Assembly: GCA_964369225.1 (NCBI GenBank)
Contig: CAYJER010000065.1
Coordinates: forward strand, 1-7,725
Length of the DNA: 7,725 nucleotides
Direction of reading: 5' to 3'
From: SIG603 sp964369225
GTDB lineage: Bacteria > Bacillota > Clostridia > Oscillospirales > Acutalibacteraceae
Position numbers and translations under genes: made by a program. Below, piece after piece: positions 1-6,943 of the stretch. The notes below the pieces were generated by a model, which saw nothing but the letters and a program-made list of their open reading frames with translations, was not told the origin of the DNA and searched no databases. The stretch's first letter is position 1; every line of letters starts with the position of its first letter.

Positions 1-1380
1 AATAGGTGCTTAGACGCTGAAATAAATGAGCTGACTGTTATTGCAAACGATAGCTATGAAAATTTTGCGAATATGCTTCAAAAAGACTTCAATGAAAAAA
101 TGAATTACAATAAAAATGAAGTTACGGCGGAAATTTTAAAAACTACTTTAATTAAAGCAGGCGTTCCACAAGAAAAAGTAACACCGGAACTTGTAGATTT
201 GTTAAGAAAAGAGCTTTTAATCAATAAGATTATTGATACCAGTAATGTTATCAATAATAATGCAGGACAAACAGCAGAAATACTTAAAACTATCCTTTTT
301 AGTAATGAAAATTTAAGTAAACATGCTGAAGCAATTAAAACAAGTTTTGTTGAATTAATGGTTGAAAAAGGTACAAACCGCATTGAAATAAAAAATGGTG
401 ATATAGAGCCATACATCAATGAAATGCAATCTTTTGTTACACAAGAAGAATTTCAGGGAATTTATAAGAATCTTTGCACAAACCTCACAAAACGTACTTT
501 GTATAAATGTGAGCTCAACAAAGATACATTTATAGAGCATGCAGCAAATGAAATAAACCTCTATCTGCTTTATTTCAAAATAAATAAAACAGTTAATATT
601 GCTGAAGGTAAAGCCTTATTTAATGATGCTCAGGTTTTTGAACTTGAGAAAACAAATGATATTAAAGATGTTCCTCTTGATACAGGTATGAAAACAGAAG
701 CAAAAACTGATTTTGAAATAGTAAACTATATCATGTATCACACAATGCTACCACGCCTTGCTCTATTCAAAATATTACAAAGAATAGATAAGCGCAATGC
801 TTTAAATTTCCAACATATACTTGATAAAATCACTCAAATTTTAGTATCATGTTTAAAAAATGCAAAAGCTGATACCCTCTCTTCGTATGAGGTTATTGAA
901 GGCTATCAACTTGATGAGGGACAGGTTTTTGCCCTCGACACTATCAAGGAAGAAGATTTTAGTGAAGAGTGGAAAGTATTTAAGGCAAACTCTCAGCGCA
1001 GTAGTTCTATGAATAAATATTATAAGATGGATAGCAAGGGAGAGTCAACTTTTGCTAAAAAGCTTGAAGCAAACGAGAATGTCCTTTTATTTACAAAGCT
1101 AAAGAAAGGTGGGTTTGTTATAGATACTCCCTATGGTAACTACTCCCCTGACTGGGCTGTTGTTTGTCGCAAGGATGGCCTTGAAAGCGGAAATGTGGGA
1201 ATTTATTTTATTGTTGAAACAAAGGCAGATAAAAAACAAGAAGACTTGACGCTAGTAGAAAGAAATAAAATCAAATGTGGTGAACTGCATTTTAAGGCTG
1301 TTTCGGATTTAATGCAATTTAAATGGGTGAATAGCTATGAAGATTTTAAAAGAAAAACTGGATTAAAAGAGGCATACTGA
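1..1380 (+). CDS. res: Type III restriction endonuclease Res subunit, C-terminal part (5' end outside window)
   Basis: The reading frame is open from base 1, so this is the last 459 residues of a larger protein; full Res subunits are usually about 900-1000 aa. The first visible residues include LTVIANDSYENFA, a stretch typical of Res proteins just after the helicase core. The helicase motifs lie upstream of the window. Near the C-terminus is the PD-(D/E)xK endonuclease site: NYSPDWAVV, with the acidic residue at visible residue 384 (codon 1150-1152), then FIVETKA, with Glu at 406 and Lys at 408. These residues appear intact, so this end is not obviously decayed. In the known family, Res joins the Mod methyltransferase and cuts DNA about 25-27 bp from the site after ATP-driven communication between two head-to-head sites. 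The mod gene would be expected upstream. The next gene follows 92 nt downstream in the same direction. Confidence 0.9.
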   Translation, partial: NRCLDAEINELTVIANDSYENFANMLQKDFNEKMNYNKNEVTAEILKTTLIKAGVPQEKVTPELVDLLRKELLINKIIDTSNVINNNAGQTAEILKTILFSNENLSKHAEAIKTSFVELMVEKGTNRIEIKNGDIEPYINEMQSFVTQEEFQGIYKNLCTNLTKRTLYKCELNKDTFIEHAANEINLYLLYFKINKTVNIAEGKALFNDAQVFELEKTNDIKDVPLDTGMKTEAKTDFEIVNYIMYHTMLPRLALFKILQRIDKRNALNFQHILDKITQILVSCLKNAKADTLSSYEVIEGYQLDEGQVFALDTIKEEDFSEEWKVFKANSQRSSSMNKYYKMDSKGESTFAKKLEANENVLLFTKLKKGGFVIDTPYGNYSPDWAVVCRKDGLESGNVGIYFIVETKADKKQEDLTLVERNKIKCGELHFKAVSDLMQFKWVNSYEDFKRKTGLKEAY

Positions 1381-1411
1381 GATATTTTAGTTGGTTAATA
1401 GCATGTAAAAA

Positions 1412-1442
1412 TTGAACTCTTATAGGTGAAGTAAACTTTAAA
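1412..1442 (+). promoter_or_regulatory. Weak candidate promoter for the hydrolase-STAND gene
   Basis: The 92-nt gap between the res stop and the next start has a TTGAAC box (1412-1417) and a TTTAAA box (1437-1442) separated by 19 nt, longer than the preferred 17 nt. TATATA at 1444-1449 is an alternative -10, but its spacing is worse. No terminator hairpin is visible after res, so read-through from res is equally possible. This is a sequence-pattern guess only. Confidence 0.2.
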
Positions 1443-1472
1443 TATATAGACATCTAATCAGGACACTTTGGT

Positions 1473-4400
1473 ATGCCAAAAATAGAACTAATACACAAAT
1501 CACAACACCCTACCCAACATATTATTTTTATACACGGATTAGGGGGACACTTAAAAGAAACATGGTGTAGTTCAACAGAAAAAGATGTTTTTTGGCCACT
1601 TTGGCTAACTGAAGGTAATGAACACATAAATATTTGGACGATTGGCTATGACGCTTCTCCTATATCTTACCTTGGGAGAGGAGATGGAATTCCAGCATGT
1701 GCAAGAAAAATATATGAGTTATTATTGAGTGAGTCTTCTCTACAGGATGGAGAAATTGTTTTCATTGGACATAGTTTAGGTGGGTTAATTACAAAAAAAA
1801 TTATCCTAATAGCTAAAAGCTGTAGTGAGTTAGACAAACAACGTTACAGTTTTCTAAATCGGATTACTAAAGTTGGATTTTTAGGAACCCCACATCACGG
1901 TTCAGATTATGTAGCGCTCATAGAGTTTATATATAATTCTTTGAAATTTTTAACGAAAGATGCGTACATAGCTCCTTTATTTTGGTTTTTTAAGCTATCT
2001 AGATTTATGAAAACACTAGAACGTAATCACCCAGATTTAAAAGAACTCAATTTAGAATATAGGAATTTATGCCAAACAAGCTGTATTGAGCATCTTATAC
2101 TAACTGAAGGTAAAGCAACAAAAGGTTTTTTCATTGTTAAACCTGATAGCTCCGATCCTGGATTAAAACAAAACCCAATAGAAATTGATGTTAACCATAC
2201 GGAGCTTGCAAAACCATCCTCACAAGAGGATTGTATATTTAAATATGTAGCCAATTTGATTCAAAAAAAAATTTGCTCACAACAAGAACTTTGGTTACAA
2301 TCCAATTTTGGCTTAACTTGTCAAGGCTGGCAAGGTTATGGAAACTGGGCACTGGTTCCAGTTGATGGTTGTAGCGAATATATACATGACTCTGAAATAA
2401 GATTTAAAAGTGCTAAATCTGGTTGTAGTGAAAATATAATTGATGGAATAAATACTACCAGAGAAATTCTTTCTTCTCAGTCATGCGTTAGACTTATTGG
2501 ATTGTCTGGCGTAGGTAAAACACGATTTGCTCAAGCCTTGTTTGATGAAAGTATAGGTGAAAAAGCTTTAGATAAAAACTCTGTGTTTTATTTAGATGCA
2601 AATGAAAGTATGCCTGTGCCAACACCAGAACACTTGTTACGTACCCTAATAGAAAAGAAAAAAGAACCTTCAGTTATCATACTTGATAATTGTTCTTCAG
2701 AAACACACAAAACACTGTCAGATATATTAAAAACTTCAACATGCTTAATCAATTTACTGACTATCGAGTATGATATACGTGATGATATTCAGGAAGGAAC
2801 TTCGGATATTCTTGTATTAGAAGGAATGTCTACAAACGTTCTAAGTAAAATTTTAGAACAAAATAAACCCACAGTAAATTCAGAACTGCTTGAAAGAGTT
2901 GCAGAACTTGCAATGGGGAATGCACGAATTGCAACTCTATTACTTAATAATATAGAGTCAAAAGATAATTTATCTGAATTAACTGATGAAGTATTATTCA
3001 AAAAACTATTTACACAGCGCCATCAGGAAGATGGTGATCTAGAACATGCTGCAGAAGCTTTGTCACTTGTTTATTCATTTAAGTTTGTTGAAGAAGACGG
3101 TTACAGTTCAGACTTAGAATTACTTGGTAAGCTCTCCGAAATTGAAGTTAGTAAATTATATAGATCCGCTACTGAGTTAAAGAAAAGAGATCTTGCTCAA
3201 CAACGCCATTTATGGATGGCTATTTTACCACATCCATTAGCGAACCGCCTTGCTAAACAAGGCTTGGATAAAATTGCGGATTTTCATTTGAATAAGTATA
3301 TAAATGAGAATAGCTCAAAAAAGTTTTTAGTTTCTTTTTCACGTAGAATTGGCTATCTAAACAATAGCGAAAGAGCAACAAAAATTGCAAAAAGATGGAT
3401 AAAGCAAGATAACTTGTTTGATAAGTTGCTTCAAAAAAGCGAAGGTGGCCTTGGTGTAAGTATTTTATATAATATTGCTCCGATAATCCAAGAAGAAGTT
3501 CTGCAATTTCTTGTGGAAAAATTTGAAGATGAAAAGGTAAGAAAAAACATTTTCCATAAAGATAACTTATCGGAGATCCTAAAGCTTATTAGAGCACTGG
3601 CTTATGAAACAAATATGTTTGCAAAGGCTATTGGTTTACTAGTAAAGCTTTATCAACAAGATGAAAATTTTTCACTACAAACTAGATCTATTATCCTTGG
3701 AATATTTCAACCTTATTTGTCTGGAACTGTTGCTCCTATTGAGATGCGTTTACAACAGATTGAACAACTAATAAATTCCAATGTAGTAAAAGAAAAGGAA
3801 CTAGCTCTAGAACTTCTTGCGAACTTACTATCAACACATTGCAGTTCTTCTCACGAATATAGCTTTGGTATGCTTCCCCGAGGTTTTGGACTTGAGCCCG
3901 CTGGTGAAAATCTTTATTATTGGTATACTTCAGTTATAGGTTTCTCGATTAATTTACTACAAAAGGATAATTCTTATGCGAATAAGCTAAAACCTTGTTT
4001 AGCGGAAAGCTTTAAAGAGCTATGGAAAATAACAAAATTTCAAACCTATTTATATCAAATGGCAGTTGATATGAAAAATATTGGCCCATGGACAGAAGGT
4101 TGGAGTGAAATTACACTATTAATGAATTATAACACTGATGAAGAGTTATCAAATTCCCGAGATAAACTTTTAGAAATTAAAGATTTTTTGACTCCTAGCG
4201 TATTAGATAGCAAAATTAAATTTTATATTCTATCTGAATCGGATATTTCTCGTGGCTTGGATAAGCTAGATGTCAATAAAGAATTTTTGGCTTATGGGTG
4301 TGAAGAATTAAATCAATTAGCAGAAAATATTGGTCAGGAATGTGTACAAAATAATTTACAAGTGTTTACCGATAACCTTACTCAAATAATTTCATACAAT

Positions 4401-5573
4401 TCACACCATGCAAAGCTTAAATATTTTGGGAAAGGTTGTGCGAATGGAGCAAGAGACCCTCTAACCATTTGGGAACTAATTAAAAATGAAATTTTGCATG
4501 TTTCTGAGAGTGAAGTTTGTAGATTGTTTCTATTAGGTTTTATTGTTGAACTTGATAAAATCAACAATGCGCAATGCATCAAAATTTTAGATGAAATTTA
4601 TTCTAATTCTAGTCTATCATATCTATTTGCATTGCTTCAAACTGCGTGTACATTGTCAGAGCAAGCAATATCACGATTGAAGCAGCTCATTAATACACAA
4701 GAAGTAAACGCTTGGGATTTTCAATCTTTAGTTCGTGATAATCAAGATATTTCTGATAAGTTCTTGATTGAAATTTTGGATGCTTTTTGGAGCAAAAAAG
4801 AACAAAAGACTGTGCATCACTTATTAAGTGATAAATTTTCATTTAGTAAAGATGACATTACACCATTAATTTATGACTACTCGTGGAAAATTTTATCAGA
4901 AACAGAGTATAATAGTAATTTGCGTGATCATGATATTAATAGAATATTAGAAGGCTGTATAAATAAAAATTTATATCACGAAACAAGCCAAACTTTCCTA
5001 AAAAATTTTGTATTGTCTTATCAAAATACAAAAAAATTTTATGGGCCTGATGCAAAAAACTTTTTAAAAACAGTGATACGATACTATTTCAAGGAGTTAG
5101 TAACATTTTTCTTTGAAGTAAATGATGAAAATCTGTGGGTTAGGCTTGAAAATCAAATTCGTTTAAAACTTGAGAATACAGACTTTGATGATTCGGTGAT
5201 AACTCCCTTGCAAGCCTACTGCAGAGAGCTTGAAGATGTAAAGCTAACAAAAATAGCACACTTAATAATTCCTTTCACTATTGTTAACAATGAATATAAG
5301 TGGACAATTTTCGCTAAAGATTTATTAGCGTTTAGCAAGACCCCTAGAAAAATACTAAATATTTATTGTTCTCCTTATCTCAGTGGTAGAGCATGCAACT
5401 CAAGAACTTATAGACAAGATGCTTTTATCCCGCTACTTGAGGAGCTACAGCTTAGTTCTACAACAGAAATTGCAGAGGAAGCACTTATAATTCTAGAAAA
5501 AATAAAAGCAAAAGTTGATAAAGAAATGCTAGAAGAGCAAAGAACTATTAATGAATTAGAAGGATTTGAGTAA
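1473..5573 (+). CDS. Alpha/beta-hydrolase-STAND NTPase fusion, probable antiphage NLR/Avs-like protein
   Basis: This is a 1366-aa multidomain protein. Residues 1-265 form a SERAC1/PGAP1-like (DUF676-type) alpha/beta hydrolase: FIHGLGGH (19-26, oxyanion region), nucleophile elbow GHSLGG with Ser101, the family signature GTPHHGSD (138-145), probable acid Asp228 in SSDPGL, and His242 in NHTELAKP. The triad looks complete. A linker with GLTCQGW (280-286) leads into a P-loop NTPase with Walker A GLSGVGKT (343-350; Lys349, Thr350), Walker B VIILDN (401-406; Asp405) and a following TIEYDIRDD stretch (430-438) that may hold a sensor arginine (Arg436). Residues from about 450 to 1366 are predicted mostly helical, have no repeat family I can name, and end in a charged helix. 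AGGA at 1460-1463, 9 nt before the ATG, supports the start, and the hydrolase fold begins right after it. In Avs/NLR-like proteins the N-terminal domain is the effector, the NTPase the oligomerising switch and the C-terminus the sensor. By analogy, this protein may hydrolyse lipid or another ester after phage detection. Domain calls are strong; the defence role is inferred from architecture and the res neighbour. Confidence 0.9.
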   Translation: MPKIELIHKSQHPTQHIIFIHGLGGHLKETWCSSTEKDVFWPLWLTEGNEHINIWTIGYDASPISYLGRGDGIPACARKIYELLLSESSLQDGEIVFIGHSLGGLITKKIILIAKSCSELDKQRYSFLNRITKVGFLGTPHHGSDYVALIEFIYNSLKFLTKDAYIAPLFWFFKLSRFMKTLERNHPDLKELNLEYRNLCQTSCIEHLILTEGKATKGFFIVKPDSSDPGLKQNPIEIDVNHTELAKPSSQEDCIFKYVANLIQKKICSQQELWLQSNFGLTCQGWQGYGNWALVPVDGCSEYIHDSEIRFKSAKSGCSENIIDGINTTREILSSQSCVRLIGLSGVGKTRFAQALFDESIGEKALDKNSVFYLDANESMPVPTPEHLLRTLIEKKKEPSVIILDNCSSETHKTLSDILKTSTCLINLLTIEYDIRDDIQEGTSDILVLEGMSTNVLSKILEQNKPTVNSELLERVAELAMGNARIATLLLNNIESKDNLSELTDEVLFKKLFTQRHQEDGDLEHAAEALSLVYSFKFVEEDGYSSDLELLGKLSEIEVSKLYRSATELKKRDLAQQRHLWMAILPHPLANRLAKQGLDKIADFHLNKYINENSSKKFLVSFSRRIGYLNNSERATKIAKRWIKQDNLFDKLLQKSEGGLGVSILYNIAPIIQEEVLQFLVEKFEDEKVRKNIFHKDNLSEILKLIRALAYETNMFAKAIGLLVKLYQQDENFSLQTRSIILGIFQPYLSGTVAPIEMRLQQIEQLINSNVVKEKELALELLANLLSTHCSSSHEYSFGMLPRGFGLEPAGENLYYWYTSVIGFSINLLQKDNSYANKLKPCLAESFKELWKITKFQTYLYQMAVDMKNIGPWTEGWSEITLLMNYNTDEELSNSRDKLLEIKDFLTPSVLDSKIKFYILSESDISRGLDKLDVNKEFLAYGCEELNQLAENIGQECVQNNLQVFTDNLTQIISYNSHHAKLKYFGKGCANGARDPLTIWELIKNEILHVSESEVCRLFLLGFIVELDKINNAQCIKILDEIYSNSSLSYLFALLQTACTLSEQAISRLKQLINTQEVNAWDFQSLVRDNQDISDKFLIEILDAFWSKKEQKTVHHLLSDKFSFSKDDITPLIYDYSWKILSETEYNSNLRDHDINRILEGCINKNLYHETSQTFLKNFVLSYQNTKKFYGPDAKNFLKTVIRYYFKELVTFFFEVNDENLWVRLENQIRLKLENTDFDDSVITPLQAYCRELEDVKLTKIAHLIIPFTIVNNEYKWTIFAKDLLAFSKTPRKILNIYCSPYLSGRACNSRTYRQDAFIPLLEELQLSSTTEIAEEALIILEKIKAKVDKEMLEEQRTINELEGFE

Positions 5574-5670
5574 TACAAAAGACTCAATTCTTACTTTTTA
5601 TGATTTGGTTTCATATATATGAACTACATACTAGGGTTGTTAAAGCAAATCTCGCCATTCTAAGAAATTT

Positions 5671-5720
5671 TTTCACGCGCACAAGTGGCTCAAAATTTCA
5701 TGCGCAACTGGCTCACTTTT
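5671..5720. repeat. Two imperfect tandem 25-nt repeats, possible IS21-family end remnant
   Basis: Copy 1 starts at 5671 and copy 2 at 5696. Each reads TTTCA, C or T, GCGCA, then an A-rich joint and TGGCTCA, with the second copy two bases shorter before its spacer. IS21-family elements are known to carry several short repeats inside each end, proposed as transposase-binding sites, and the TGGCTCA-type repeat followed by a GTTGAC-like tail (5723-5728) reminds me of such ends. No IstA or IstB coding sequence is in the window, so this would be a solitary remnant. The repeat itself is directly seen; the IS21 link is from memory and weak. Alternatives are a regulator-binding array or a chance duplication. 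Confidence 0.45.
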
Positions 5721-5840
5721 TCGTTGACGTTTATACTTAATTCGAATAATTTTAAATACGTTATTACACGAACTGAAAAACACACAACTGTGCTTAATCT
5801 TAATAGCTTTATCCGACTATTTGCTCCTAAAAAAATTCAA

Positions 5841-5860
5841 ATATCGAAAATATCGGATAT
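5841..5860. promoter_or_regulatory. ATATCG direct repeat with overlapping ATATC-G-GATAT palindrome
   Basis: ATATCG occurs at 5841-5846 and again at 5850-5855, where it forms a perfect 5-bp inverted repeat around one base (5850-5860). It lies about 55 nt before the start of the membrane-protein gene, in the expected promoter or operator zone. No regulator gene is nearby, and an AT-rich background yields such motifs by chance, so this is only a candidate. Confidence 0.18.
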
Positions 5861-5914
5861 ATTTCTTGTGATTTTTTGTAAACCTATTTTTACCTTTTAT
5901 GTGGAGAGTAGTGG

Positions 5915-6697
5915 ATGAGTCAATCCCTTAGCATTAATCTTGAAATAAAGCTTATAGATATTATAACAATTATTTATTATTTAATTTTCCTGATAAGTGT
6001 TATACTTATCTATCTTCAACTTAGGGCTACAAAAACAAGTGTTAAAGAACTTGAAAAGCAAAGAACTGAGACACATGAGGCACAACGACGAGAGTTTTCA
6101 ATTAAGCTTCTTAATGATTGGCACTCTAAAAATAGCTTGTTTGAAATGTTTATAGCCAAAAAACTTGTAAGAGAATTACCCAGAGATATTAAGAAAAAAA
6201 TAATGCAATATGAGGCTATTGAAGTTTCTGGAAAGCTGAAAAGTTTTATTTTATTAACAATTTGTTCTGGAGTTGCAAGTTGCAATAAAGATTGTGATGA
6301 ATGTTCAGCGTATGACGAAGTAGAGTATAACGGGCCAAATAATGCTAAGTTAACAAAGATTAGGCTTCCTGAAAAAAGTGTTATATTATTAAGAAACATG
6401 ATTGTTTCATATTTTAATACTTTAGAATTTATCGCTAGCTCATATAAACACAATATTGCTGATAGGGAGATTATCAAAGAGCAATTGTTTTATTTAGCTG
6501 AAGATCATGAAAATTTTAGAGCATTATTAAATGAATTTGAGATAACAAAACATTTTCCTTGTTTACTATTTCTCATTGATGATATACAAGGACGTCTACC
6601 AGAAGGCAAGGAAAAGCTAGGTAAGGAAACGACCAACGTGTCTGATTCGTTGACATTGTTTCAAATTTTTAAAAATTTTCTATGGAAAAAAAAGTAA
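5915..6697 (+). CDS. Single-pass membrane protein of unknown function, possibly DUF4760-like
   Basis: This is a 260-aa protein. Residues 14-36 are an uninterrupted hydrophobic segment (IDIITIIYYLIFLISVILIY region) that should form one membrane helix, followed by a basic-acidic stretch (37-60) that could be a short coiled coil facing the cytoplasm. The rest is soluble and helical. The plan of an N-terminal membrane helix, then a REFSIKLLNDW stretch and a late NTLEFIASSYKHNIAD segment, resembles DUF4760-type proteins, but I hold this loosely. Cysteines 117, 123, 127 and 130 (C-x5-C-x3-C-x2-C) form a cluster that might bind metal. The start is supported by GGAGAG (5903-5908), 6 nt before the ATG. 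The stop lies inside the start of a transposase relic, so the last residues (LWKKK) may derive from inserted DNA. It is separated by 341 nt from the hydrolase-STAND gene and may have its own promoter. No function can be assigned from the sequence. Confidence 0.8.
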   Translation: MSQSLSINLEIKLIDIITIIYYLIFLISVILIYLQLRATKTSVKELEKQRTETHEAQRREFSIKLLNDWHSKNSLFEMFIAKKLVRELPRDIKKKIMQYEAIEVSGKLKSFILLTICSGVASCNKDCDECSAYDEVEYNGPNNAKLTKIRLPEKSVILLRNMIVSYFNTLEFIASSYKHNIADREIIKEQLFYLAEDHENFRALLNEFEITKHFPCLLFLIDDIQGRLPEGKEKLGKETTNVSDSLTLFQIFKNFLWKKK

Positions 6698-6786
6698 GAC
6701 AACGCCTTAAATGGATACAGCTTTATGAAGAAACAGAAGATGCTGGATTTGTCTGTAGACGATGCGGTATCTCTCGTCCTACTTGA
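6682..6786 (+). pseudogene. N-terminal relic of an IS481-like transposase (34 codons)
   Basis: A short frame, too small for usual gene finding, starts with ATG at 6682 and stops at 6784-6786. It encodes RQRLKWIQLYEETEDAG followed by FVCRRCGISRPT. This is the characteristic helix-turn-helix start of IS481-like DDE transposases, which normally continues with LRKWWRRY-like residues and a DDE catalytic core of about 250 aa. Here the frame ends right after RPT, and no later frame restores the family sequence, so nearly all of the gene is deleted. Its first 16 nt overlap the end of the membrane-protein gene. It cannot encode an active transposase. The family call rests on recognition of the motif. 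Confidence 0.7.
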
Positions 6787-6885
6787 GTCTGTGAATCACA
6801 CAACTAACGTATAGCATTCATTCGTACTTTACTTGCTTATTTTATATAAAATTTGATCAGCTACATTACTTCTTATCCTTATCTT

Positions 6886-6935
6886 ATCAAAAAACTTCTT
6901 TCAAGCCCAAATTCTTAATGATATTGGGCTTGAAA
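6886..6935 (-). terminator. Strong Rho-independent terminator for the - strand methylase/helicase gene
   Basis: A perfect 12-bp inverted repeat, TTTCAAGCCCAA (6899-6910) and TTGGGCTTGAAA (6924-6935), encloses a 13-nt loop. Read on the - strand, the hairpin begins 8 nt after the TGA stop (6944-6946) and is followed by GAAG and a TTTTTT run, as an intrinsic terminator should be. On the + strand no T-run follows the hairpin, so it serves the - strand gene and probably does not terminate the defence genes. Confidence 0.85.
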
Positions 6936-6943
6936 AGTAAACT

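Larger units (their letters stand above)
5574..5914. other. 341-nt intergenic region with repeats, no convincing gene
   Basis: No convincing coding frame or clear terminator is visible. The stretch contains an AT palindrome TTCATATATATGAA (5610-5623), two imperfect tandem 25-nt repeats (5671-5720) and an ATATCG/ATATCGGATAT element (5841-5860). A GTG-started 77-codon frame (5685-5918) runs through much of it and overlaps the next start by 4 nt, but its composition and lack of a ribosome site do not persuade me that it is translated. The region is probably a scar of mobile-element activity plus the leader of the following gene. Confidence 0.5.

Noticed and set aside
105..419. 104-codon frame on the - strand
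   Set aside because: Antisense shadow of the res gene; leucine/serine-rich translation typical of antisense AT-rich coding DNA.
5610..5623. Palindrome TTCATATATATGAA after the hydrolase-STAND gene, considered as a terminator
   Set aside because: Almost no G/C in the stem, no loop and no T-run after it; alternating AT tracts give such palindromes by chance.
5574..5914. CRISPR-like or iteron array
   Set aside because: Only two imperfect repeats with 25-nt period and practically no unique spacer; insufficient for either.
6016..6477. 153-codon frame on the - strand
   Set aside because: Lies entirely inside the well-supported membrane-protein gene in antisense, with no family resemblance or ribosome site.
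6663..6678. Perfect 16-nt palindrome AAATTTTTAAAAATTT
   Set aside because: Pure A/T and inside the coding sequence for IFKNFL; too weak for a terminator and expected by chance in AT-rich DNA.
6790..6800. TGTGAATCACA palindrome, resembling a CRP half-site pair
   Set aside because: The half-sites are separated by one base instead of six, and no gene on either strand starts downstream in a suitable position.
6839..6852. Palindrome ATTTTATATAAAAT in the convergent gap
   Set aside because: Pure A/T, with no G/C stem and no associated gene start; probably background.
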